DNA from: Abiotrophia sp965245735
GTDB taxonomy: Bacteria > Bacillota > Bacilli > Lactobacillales > Aerococcaceae
Length of the DNA: 30,590 bases
Reading direction: 5' to 3'
Assembly (NCBI GenBank): GCA_965245735.1
Contig: CBDFAX010000024.1
Span: forward strand, 1 to 30,590
The translations under genes and the position numbers were made by a program. This document shows positions 17,008 through 23,192 of this stretch, piece after piece. Under the pieces are notes generated by a model. It saw only the letters and a list, made by a program, of their open reading frames with translations, searched no databases and was not told the origin of the DNA. Every line of letters starts with the position of its first letter. Positions within the stretch are counted from its first letter, which is position 1.

Positions 17008-17841
17008 ATGTTTGCGCAAGATTTGGATGACCTGATTCGTCATCTTGGGGCTAGCCCTGTGCCGGGCAGTGATGAAGAAAAGTTCCGGCAATATCGTGGC
17101 TTAGTCAATCAACGCTTGCCTTATCCAGTTAGTCAGGACTACCTAGATTTGGAAAGTCGCTTCTTGGCAGCCTGGCGCCAGCAGGAAGCTATCTATCATT
17201 TGGCAGATTGCCAGAAGACAGCGCATCCCTCACTTTATCTCTGGCAGGGCGATATTACCCGTTTGGCGGTAGATGCTATTGTTAATGCAGCTAATTCGGC
17301 CATGCTAGGTTGCTTTGAACCTAACCATTATTGCATTGATAACCAAATTCATACTTTTGCCGGCGTTGGTTTGCGCTTGGCCTGTGCTGATTTGAAAAAA
17401 GCCCGGGGTGGTAAGCCCCTGCCTGTTGGTCAAGCTCTCATGACATCCGGCTTTAATTTACCAGCCAAGCAGGTCATTCATACGGTAGGGCCACGCATTC
17501 ATCATTTGCCGGTATCGCCCATGATGCAGGACCTACTCAAAAAGGCTTATCGGGCTTGCTTGGCTTGCGCCGACCAAGCGGGTTTGGCGACAATCGCTTT
17601 CTGCTGTATTTCGACTGGTGAATTTTCCTATCCTATTGAAGAGGCGACGCCGATTGCTATTGAGACGGTCTCCGCTTATCTAGCAGAGACAGGTTCCAAG
17701 CTCAAGGTCATCTTCAATGTCTGGACAGATAGCCAGTACCAACTCTATCATGACTTACTTCATTCCAAGGAGGCCTCCCATGTGGCAAGCACTAACTCAA
17801 ACCTATCCCAATCAAGCCCAGCAACTCTTGGCCCTGCTTAA
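17008..17841 (+). CDS. Zinc-containing macrodomain ADP-ribosyl hydrolase
   Basis: 277 residues: a helical N-terminal extension (about 1-70) and a macrodomain with GDITRLAVDAIVNAANSAML (81-100). The insert GCFEPNHYCIDNQIH (101-115) carries Cys102, His107 and Cys109, the zinc-binding pattern of the Zn-macro class, and KARGGKPLPVGQALMTSG follows. Members of this class remove ADP-ribose, and the homologue in the SirTM operon reverses SirTM modification of GcvH-L. ATG 17008 follows GAGAGGTGG. The 3' end overlaps the sirTM reading frame by 62 bases, and the last ~20 residues (VASTNSNLSQSSPATLGPA) are encoded entirely within that overlap; they are probably dispensable. Confidence 0.9.
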   Translation: MFAQDLDDLIRHLGASPVPGSDEEKFRQYRGLVNQRLPYPVSQDYLDLESRFLAAWRQQEAIYHLADCQKTAHPSLYLWQGDITRLAVDAIVNAANSAMLGCFEPNHYCIDNQIHTFAGVGLRLACADLKKARGGKPLPVGQALMTSGFNLPAKQVIHTVGPRIHHLPVSPMMQDLLKKAYRACLACADQAGLATIAFCCISTGEFSYPIEEATPIAIETVSAYLAETGSKLKVIFNVWTDSQYQLYHDLLHSKEASHVASTNSNLSQSSPATLGPA

Positions 17842-18655
17842 GGAAGCAGAGGCCGTAGTCGTAGGGATTGGGGCTGGCATGTCAGCCGCGGATGGTTTTA
17901 CCTATATTGGTCCACGTTTCCAAGAGGCTTTTCCTGACTTTATTGAAAAGTATGGCTTCCTCGATATGTTGCAGGCCAGTCTCTTTGATTTCCCTAGTTG
18001 GTCGGAATATTGGGCCTTCCAAAGTCGCTTTGTCTGCCTCAACTACCTGGATCAACCCGTGGGGCCCTCTTACTTGGCCCTCAAAGACTTGCTCAAGGAC
18101 AAGGCCTATCATATCATTACGACCAATGCCGATAATGCCTTCTGGGTGGCTGATTATGATCCTAACAAGGTCTTCCATATCCAGGGGGAGTATGGCCTGA
18201 TGCAGTGCAGTCGCCATTGCCACGCTCAGACCTATCGGGATGATGCGCTGATTCGCCATCTGGCTCAGCATCAAGTCCAAGGCCAGGTGGCCTATGAAGA
18301 CATTCCCCTCTGTCCTAAGTGCGGGGCACCGCTAGAAATCAACAAGCGAAATGCTGAAAAGGGCATGGTGGAAGATGGGGACTTTATGGCCCAATTGGGA
18401 CGCTACAAGAATTTCTTAGCCAGCCATGAAGGAGACAGGGTTCTCTATCTTGAAATCGGGGTAGGTTTTACCACACCACAATTTATTAAGCAACCTTTCC
18501 ACCAAGCGGTGATGGCCAATCCGAATGCCATCTTGGTGACCTTAAATCAAAAACAATATCGCATGCCACGCGCCATTCAAGACCGGACGGTCTGGCTGTC
18601 TCAAGACAGTAAAGACCTCTTGTTGGCCTGTGCGGCTGCAACTAATCAAGCCTAG
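17780..18655 (+). CDS. sirTM: SirTM: macrodomain-linked class M sirtuin, protein ADP-ribosyltransferase
   Basis: A 291-residue sirtuin fold. ATG 17780 is preceded by AAGGAGG (17767-17773) with 6-base spacing; an in-frame upstream ATG at 17717 lies inside the macrodomain gene without such a site. The NAD-binding loop is GAGMSAADG (31-39). Class-specific features: TTNADN with Asn116, and Gln135 in HIQGE where deacetylases have the catalytic His of HG. The Zn module is Cys143, Cys147, Cys178, Cys181. Asn116/Gln135 correspond to Asn118/Gln137 of S. pyogenes SirTM (from memory), needed for NAD-dependent mono-ADP-ribosylation of lipoylated GcvH-L. Little deacetylase activity is expected. It sits between macrodomain and ligase genes as in known operons. 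Confidence 0.9.
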   Translation: MWQALTQTYPNQAQQLLALLKEAEAVVVGIGAGMSAADGFTYIGPRFQEAFPDFIEKYGFLDMLQASLFDFPSWSEYWAFQSRFVCLNYLDQPVGPSYLALKDLLKDKAYHIITTNADNAFWVADYDPNKVFHIQGEYGLMQCSRHCHAQTYRDDALIRHLAQHQVQGQVAYEDIPLCPKCGAPLEINKRNAEKGMVEDGDFMAQLGRYKNFLASHEGDRVLYLEIGVGFTTPQFIKQPFHQAVMANPNAILVTLNQKQYRMPRAIQDRTVWLSQDSKDLLLACAAATNQA

Positions 18656-18664
18656 GAGGATGAC

Positions 18665-19687
18665 ATGTATCTAATTGAACCTATTCGCAATGGCCAATAT
18701 CTCCCTGATGGGGCCTTAACACTGGCTATGCAAGTCTATGTCCTTAATCATTTAGACCTAGATGAGACCATACTTTTCCCCTATTACTGTAAGCCTAAGG
18801 TGGAAATCGGTCGCTTTCAGAACGCAGAAGTGGAAGTCAACCATGACTATCTTAAGGAACATGATATTCAGTTAGTCCGTCGTGACACGGGCGGTGGGGC
18901 AGTCTACTGTGATCAGGGGGCCGTCAATGTCTGCTATATTATGCCAGGCGATACCAACATCTATGGCAACTATCAACGTTTCTACGCACCCGTTGTCAAA
19001 CTTTTGCATGATATGGGGGCAAGTGAGGTAGAGCAAAGCGGTCGTAACGACTTGACGGCGCTTGGCAAAAAGGTATCAGGTGCTGCCATGACCATGGTAG
19101 GTGGCAAGATTTATGGTGGCCATTCCCTCCTATTAGATGTCGATTATGAAGCCATGGTGAAAGTGCTCAATCCTAACCGCAAGAAAATTGATTCTAAGGG
19201 GATTAAATCGGTGCGCAGCCGGGTCATGGGCTTGCGTCAACTCTTAGACGAGCCCTATCGCCATATGACCATTGATCAGTTTAAGGATGAGGTCATTTGC
19301 CGTCTAATGGGGATTGACTCCATTGATCAAGCCAAGCGTTATCAGCTGACTGAAGAAGATTGGACAGCCATTGAAGCCTTGGCTGATTCTAAATATCGCA
19401 ACTGGGAATGGAACTATGGCAATTCACCACGCTATAGCTATAATCGCGACGCTCATCTGGGAATCGGGACTGTAGAGTTCAGCCTAGAAGTTGAGGCTGG
19501 TCGCATTAGAAAATGCCGTATCTATGGTGATTTCTTCGGTAAAGGGGCCATCCAAGATATTGAAGAAGCCTTGCTAGGCACACCTGTTACTAAGCAAGAT
19601 CTATTAGCAGTCCTATCCAAACAGGACTTGGCTCATTATTTTGGCCCAGTCACCGCCCAAGAGCTGGTGGACTTAATCCTATCCTAA
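18665..19687 (+). CDS. lplA: Lipoate-protein ligase, LplA2 type
   Basis: A 340-residue LplA ligase that activates lipoate with ATP and attaches it to a carrier lysine. Motifs: VEIGRFQN (46-53), RRDTGGGAVYCD (72-83), and GKKVSGAAM with the lipoyl-AMP-binding lysine at 135/136, then GGHSLLLDVD. The usual His of the VYHD stretch is Cys82 here. An accessory C-terminal domain (HLGIGTVEFSLEVEAGRIRK onward) is present. It begins 9 bases after sirTM with TAGGAGG. Operon position marks it as the ligase dedicated to GcvH-L. A terminator follows. Confidence 0.93.
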   Translation: MYLIEPIRNGQYLPDGALTLAMQVYVLNHLDLDETILFPYYCKPKVEIGRFQNAEVEVNHDYLKEHDIQLVRRDTGGGAVYCDQGAVNVCYIMPGDTNIYGNYQRFYAPVVKLLHDMGASEVEQSGRNDLTALGKKVSGAAMTMVGGKIYGGHSLLLDVDYEAMVKVLNPNRKKIDSKGIKSVRSRVMGLRQLLDEPYRHMTIDQFKDEVICRLMGIDSIDQAKRYQLTEEDWTAIEALADSKYRNWEWNYGNSPRYSYNRDAHLGIGTVEFSLEVEAGRIRKCRIYGDFFGKGAIQDIEEALLGTPVTKQDLLAVLSKQDLAHYFGPVTAQELVDLILS

Positions 19688-19694
19688 CATTTCG

Positions 19695-19727
19695 GCTCCT
19701 GTCCTTTGAAAAGGGCGGGGGCTTTTT
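19695..19727 (+). terminator. Terminator of the SirTM operon
   Basis: A 13-bp stem with several G-T wobbles (GCTCCTGTCCTTT / AAAGGGCGGGGGC) and a GA loop, followed by TTTTT, 7 bases after the lplA stop. Confidence 0.8.
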
Positions 19728-19728
19728 A

Positions 19729-19866
19729 TTATGCCGCTTGAAAAATTTTCGCCATTAATTTTTTGGTGGGTGTCTCAAATGCAGTGGCCAAAACTAATAT
19801 CACTGCTAACAAGAAACCGATATAATTAGTTAGCCATGAAAAGCGCCTATGACCATAGATAAACAT
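19729..19866 (-). pseudogene. 45-codon orphan reading frame, possible C-terminal remnant of a membrane protein
   Basis: Minus-strand ATG 19866 to TAA 19729 encodes 45 residues: a basic start (MFIYGHRRFSWLTNYI), a hydrophobic helix (GFLLAVILVLATAF) and a short polar end (ETPTKKLMAKIFQAA). A TAA lies 24 bases upstream in frame and there is no ribosome binding site. The helix followed by E-x-P and basic residues resembles the last segment of acyltransferase-3/OafA-type membrane proteins, so a gene remnant is likelier than a working gene; this resemblance is an impression, not a database result. The rest of the 309-base gap holds the lplA terminator and the metal-operon control region. Confidence 0.4.
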
Positions 19867-19888
19867 AAGTTTGAAAGCTAAAAGCCCT

Positions 19889-19945
19889 TAAACCTAAAAT
19901 CGCAAGAAAAATTTTTGCGAACCTAAACATTTTAGGTTGACCTAA
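19889..19945. promoter_or_regulatory. Compound DtxR/MntR-type operator of the metal transporter operon
   Basis: Four related half-sites: AACCTAA (19891-19897), AACCTAA (19920-19926), TTAGGTT (19932-19938) and ACCTAA (19940-19945). They make two overlapping inverted repeats: AACCTAAA-CAT-TTTAGGTT (19920-19938) and TTAGGT-TG-ACCTAA (19932-19945). A further imperfect palindrome TCGCAAG...TTGCGA occupies 19900-19920. The second repeat covers the -35 hexamer, the expected place for metal-dependent repression. The site at 11901-11914 has the same layout. Confidence 0.72.
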
Positions 19946-19965
19946 TCTTTTCTCTGGTGTACAAT
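19937..19965 (+). promoter_or_regulatory. Promoter of the metal transporter operon
   Basis: TTGACC (19937-19942), 17 bases and TACAAT (19960-19965), 31 bases before the first start codon. The -35 is embedded in the operator repeat. Confidence 0.75.
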
Positions 19966-19996
19966 ATAATTAGCGGTAAGAGAGGAGATGATTCAT

Positions 19997-20728
19997 GTGA
20001 TTAAGACACAGGATCTAACGGTCAGTTATGACAATCAAGTGGTCGCTTTGGAAGGGGTTAACCTGGAATTAGCAGGTCCGACCATTACCGGCATTATTGG
20101 GCCCAACGGTGCTGGTAAATCTACTTTTGTCAAATCAATCTTGAATATGGTAGACCATGACGGCCAGGTTTTTCTGGACGGGGTGCCTGCCAAGAAGATG
20201 CTGAAGAAAGTAGCTTACGTCGGCCAAAAGAGTGACATTGATTTCAACTTTCCAATTAAGGTAAAAGAATGTGTCTCCTTAGGCACGTATAGTAATCTCG
20301 GTATTTTCCGCAAGGTAAGTAAGAAAGAATGGAATAAAGTTGAAAAAGCGCTCGCCCAAGTTGGCTTGAGTGACTTCGCTAACCGACAAATCTCAGCCCT
20401 CTCGGGTGGACAGTTCCAACGCGTTCTGATGGCGCGCTGTCTGGTTCAAGAAGCAGATTACATCTTCTTGGACGAGCCCTTTACTGGGATTGACTCGGTC
20501 AGTGAAGAGATTATTATGAAGATCTTGAAGGACCTCAAGAACCAAGGCAAGACCGTCTTGATTGTCCATCATGATTTGCATAAGGTACGGCGTTACTTCG
20601 ATCAGTTGATTATCATCAATAAGCAACTGATTGCTGTAGGGCCTACTGAGCAGGTATTTAATGACCAGAATATGAAGGCCGCCTATGGCGACAGTGTTTA
20701 TTTTGGTAAGGGAGGTGACCAGGTATGA
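19997..20728 (+). CDS. Metal ABC transporter ATP-binding protein (Mts/Sit/Mnt type)
   Basis: A 243-residue ATPase driving uptake of Mn or Fe. Walker A is GPNGAGKST, the Q-loop GQKSDIDFNFP, the signature LSGGQFQRVLMAR, Walker B YIFLDEPFTGID, and the switch His lies in VHHDLHKVRRYFD. GTG 19997 is preferred: it is 9 bases from GAGGAG and yields the usual MIKTQDLTVSY start. The in-frame ATG at 19988 abuts the ribosome binding site with no spacing. The stop overlaps the next gene (ATGA). First gene of a three-gene operon under a DtxR-type operator, equivalent to the ATPase of MtsABC/SitABC/MntABC systems. Confidence 0.94.
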   Translation: MIKTQDLTVSYDNQVVALEGVNLELAGPTITGIIGPNGAGKSTFVKSILNMVDHDGQVFLDGVPAKKMLKKVAYVGQKSDIDFNFPIKVKECVSLGTYSNLGIFRKVSKKEWNKVEKALAQVGLSDFANRQISALSGGQFQRVLMARCLVQEADYIFLDEPFTGIDSVSEEIIMKILKDLKNQGKTVLIVHHDLHKVRRYFDQLIIINKQLIAVGPTEQVFNDQNMKAAYGDSVYFGKGGDQV

Positions 20729-21573
20729 CCTTGATTCATGACTTTATTGAGAATGTGTCGACCCTGCATTATATGCAGAATGCGCTAGTCACCGCCATTG
20801 TCATTGGGATTGTCTCAGGGGCTGTAGGGTGTTTCATTATCCTAAGAGGGATGTCTCTTATGGGGGATGCTATCTCTCACGCGGTATTACCAGGGGTCGC
20901 CTTATCCTTCATCTTGGGGATTAATTTCTTCGTTGGGGCCATTGTCTTTGGGCTTTTTGCCTCCATGATTATTACCTTCATTCGAGGAAATTCAATTATC
21001 AAGGGGGATACAGCGATTGGGATTACCTTCTCCTCCTTCTTGGCCTTGGGGGTCATCCTGATTGGCTTGGCCCGGAGTTCGACAGACCTCTTCCATATTC
21101 TCTTCGGGAATATCTTAGCGGTTCAAGATTCTGACAAGTGGATTACCATTTGGGTTTCAGTAGCGGTGCTAATCGTCATCATCCTCTTCTTCAAGGAGTT
21201 GCTGATCACGTCCTTCGACCCGCAAATGGCTAAAGCCATGGGTATGAAGGTTAACTTCTACCACTACCTCTTAATGATTCTCTTGACCTTAGTGTCTGTA
21301 ACGGCCATGCAAAGTGTCGGAACCATCCTGATTGTGGCCATGCTTATTACACCTGCTGCCACCGCCTATCTCTACGTCAATAGCCTTAAGTCTATGATTC
21401 TCCTCTCATCGACTTTGGGGGCTGTGACTTCAGTATTAGGTCTCTTCCTCGGGACTAGCTTCAACGTGGCGGCCGGCTCCAGCATTGTACTCACCTCAGC
21501 TGTGATTTTCGCGATTAGCTTCTTCATCTCTCCAAAACAACAATTCTTTAGAAAGCGGGTTTTACGCAAATGA
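20725..21573 (+). CDS. Metal ABC transporter permease (Mts/Sit/Mnt type)
   Basis: A 282-residue integral membrane protein of the ABC-3 family, with about eight hydrophobic segments. The characteristic block MSLMGDAISHAVLPGVALSFILG is at about residues 44-66, and the conserved AMGMKVNFYHYLLMILLTLVS and GTILIVAMLITPAATAYL follow. It forms the membrane channel for the ATPase encoded just before (4-base ATGA overlap) and the binding protein encoded just after (again ATGA). A lysine/arginine-rich C-terminus (PKQQFFRKRVLRK) is predicted cytoplasmic. Confidence 0.94.
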   Translation: MTLIHDFIENVSTLHYMQNALVTAIVIGIVSGAVGCFIILRGMSLMGDAISHAVLPGVALSFILGINFFVGAIVFGLFASMIITFIRGNSIIKGDTAIGITFSSFLALGVILIGLARSSTDLFHILFGNILAVQDSDKWITIWVSVAVLIVIILFFKELLITSFDPQMAKAMGMKVNFYHYLLMILLTLVSVTAMQSVGTILIVAMLITPAATAYLYVNSLKSMILLSSTLGAVTSVLGLFLGTSFNVAAGSSIVLTSAVIFAISFFISPKQQFFRKRVLRK

Positions 21574-22487
21574 AACATAAGCTAATGAAATTAGTGGCAC
21601 TCTTGACGGTATTGTTTTGTTTGGTACCAAGCGTGAGCGCCCAAGATAAAAAACTCAAAGTTGTCGCAACTAACTCTATTATCGCCGATATCACCAAGAA
21701 CATTGCGGGTGATAAAATCGATCTTCACTCCATCGTACCAGTAGGCCAAGACCCTCATGAATATGAGCCACTACCTGACGATATTAAGAAGACCACCCAA
21801 GCTGATTTAATCTTCTACAATGGCATTAACTTGGAAACTGGCGGTAATGCTTGGTTCACTAAATTGGTAGAAAATGCCAAACGAGTGGAAAACAAAGACT
21901 ACTTCGCAGTCAGCGAGGGCGTGGAAGTCATTCACTTGGAAGGTGAGGGCGAAACCGGTAAGGAAGACCCTCATGCTTGGTTGAACTTAGAAAATGGGGT
22001 GATTTACGCTAAGAACATTGCTAAACACCTGATTGAAAAAGATCCAAGCAACAAGGACTTCTACCAAAAGAACTTGGATGACTATGTTGCCAAGTTAGAA
22101 GCTTTGGACAAGGAAGCTAAAACTAAGTTTGATGCTATTCCGGAAGAGAAGAAAATGATTGTCACTAGCGAAGGCTGCTTCAAGTACTTCTCTAAAGCCT
22201 ACAATGTACCATCAGCTTACATCTGGGAAATTAACACCGAAGAAGAAGGCACACCTGACCAAATTCGTGATTTGGTTAAGAAGCTCAAAGGTTCTAAGGT
22301 ATCAGCTCTCTTCGTAGAATCAAGTGTGGATGACCGTCCAATGAAGACCATCTCTAGCGAGACCGGTATTCCAATCTACGCTAAAATCTTCACTGACTCT
22401 ATTGCTGAAGAAGGCCAAGAAGGCGACAGCTACTACTCTATGATGAAGTATAACTTAGATAAGATCTCAGAAGGTTTAGCTAAGTAA
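21570..22487 (+). CDS. Metal-binding protein of ABC transporter (MtsA/PsaA cluster A-I type)
   Basis: A 305-residue ZnuA-like solute-binding protein. Predicted metal ligands are His63 (DPHEYEP), His135 (EDPHAWL), Glu201 (TSEGCFKYF) and Asp276 (FTDSIA). The His-His-Glu-Asp set and the absence of a histidine-rich loop point to Mn or Fe rather than Zn. The N-terminal signal sequence MKHKLMKLVALLTVLFCLVP ends in SVSAQD; the only cysteine (Cys17, in VLFC) has Phe at -1 and is not a normal lipobox, so signal peptidase I cleavage after VSA looks more likely than lipid anchoring. Overlaps the permease gene by 4 bases. A terminator follows. Confidence 0.93.
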   Translation: MKHKLMKLVALLTVLFCLVPSVSAQDKKLKVVATNSIIADITKNIAGDKIDLHSIVPVGQDPHEYEPLPDDIKKTTQADLIFYNGINLETGGNAWFTKLVENAKRVENKDYFAVSEGVEVIHLEGEGETGKEDPHAWLNLENGVIYAKNIAKHLIEKDPSNKDFYQKNLDDYVAKLEALDKEAKTKFDAIPEEKKMIVTSEGCFKYFSKAYNVPSAYIWEINTEEEGTPDQIRDLVKKLKGSKVSALFVESSVDDRPMKTISSETGIPIYAKIFTDSIAEEGQEGDSYYSMMKYNLDKISEGLAK

Positions 22488-22498
22488 ACAAAATTTTC

Positions 22499-22536
22499 GC
22501 ATCTGTAAAGTAAAAATACTTTACAGATGCTTTTTT
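22499..22536 (+). terminator. Terminator of the metal transporter operon
   Basis: A perfect 14-bp stem GCATCTGTAAAGTA / TACTTTACAGATGC with an AAAA loop and six T residues, 12 bases after the stop. Confidence 0.93.
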
Positions 22537-22548
22537 ATATGTTAGACT
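22520..22548 (+). promoter_or_regulatory. Promoter of rpsP-khpA
   Basis: TTTACA (22520-22525), 17 bases, TAGACT (22543-22548) with a TG one base upstream (extended -10). The -35 is inside the 3' arm of the preceding terminator. Confidence 0.55.
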
Positions 22549-22582
22549 AGGGTCTGTAATCAATTGAGGAGGTGAAATTAAC

Positions 22583-22846
22583 ATGGCAGTTAAAATTCGT
22601 TTGAAACGTATGGGTTCTAAGAAAGCACCTTTCTACCGTATCATTGTTGCTGACTCACGTTCTCCACGTGATGGTCGTATCATCGAGAAAATCGGTCACT
22701 ACAACCCATTAACTAACCCAGCTACTTTAGAAGTTGAAGAAGAACTCGCATTGAAATGGTTATCAAATGGTGCGCAACCATCTGACACCGTGCGTAACCT
22801 CTTGTCTTCAAAAGGGATCATGAAGAAATTCCACGAAAGCAAATAG
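22583..22846 (+). CDS. rpsP: 30S ribosomal protein S16
   Basis: 87 residues, close to the ~90 of Bacillus S16. It begins with the family's AVKIRLKRMGSKKAPFYRII, followed by ADSRSPRDGRIIEKIGHYNP and a C-terminal LSNGAQPSDTVRNLL. It is an assembly protein of the 30S body. ATG 22583 follows GAGGAGGTG. Codon use is strongly biased, as expected for a highly expressed gene. It pairs with khpA 35 bases downstream, the conserved arrangement in Firmicutes. Confidence 0.98.
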   Translation: MAVKIRLKRMGSKKAPFYRIIVADSRSPRDGRIIEKIGHYNPLTNPATLEVEEELALKWLSNGAQPSDTVRNLLSSKGIMKKFHESK

Positions 22847-22881
22847 TCTCGAGCAGTGTTCTAGATAAAGGATGATGAGAT

Positions 22882-23145
22882 ATGGTAAATATTGAAGCAT
22901 TAATTACTGCAATCGTGAAGCCGCTCTTGGACCACCCAGAAGATTTTGGCGTGGAACAAGTAGAGACCGATGACTTCATGGAGTATCATTTGCACTTGAA
23001 TCCGCAAGATGTAGGGCGTGTGATTGGTAAGAAGGGCCGTGTAGCCCGCGCCATCCGGACTATCGTCTACAGCGTTAAGACTCGTGGTCGCAAGCGGTCA
23101 CGCATTGTCATTGCTGACCATGCGGAAGAAAGTTCAGCAGAATAA
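22882..23145 (+). CDS. khpA: KhpA, KH-domain RNA-binding protein
   Basis: 87 residues forming a single type-II KH domain. The RNA-binding GxxG loop is GKKG in DVGRVIGKKGRVARAIRTIV. KhpA pairs with KhpB/EloR in Gram-positive bacteria and affects cell elongation and mRNA metabolism. It follows rpsP in the usual place (ylqC in Bacillus). A terminator-like hairpin begins 3 bases after the stop, so expression of the membrane-protein gene behind it is probably reduced relative to rpsP-khpA. Confidence 0.95.
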   Translation: MVNIEALITAIVKPLLDHPEDFGVEQVETDDFMEYHLHLNPQDVGRVIGKKGRVARAIRTIVYSVKTRGRKRSRIVIADHAEESSAE

Positions 23146-23147
23146 TC

Positions 23148-23169
23148 AAGCGCCCTTAGGGGCGTTTTT
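23148..23169 (+). terminator. Terminator-like hairpin after khpA
   Basis: AAGCGCCC / GGGCGTTT with one G-T wobble and a TTAG loop, running into five T residues. It lies 24 bases before the next gene's start with no obvious promoter between, so it may be leaky or regulated. Confidence 0.8.
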
Positions 23170-23192
23170 CTATATTCATTAGGAGGAAATCG

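Noticed and set aside
17717..17779. Longer sirTM starting at ATG 17717
   Set aside because: It would add 21 residues inside the macrodomain frame without a ribosome binding site, whereas ATG 17780 has AAGGAGG at proper spacing and a normal sirtuin N-terminus.
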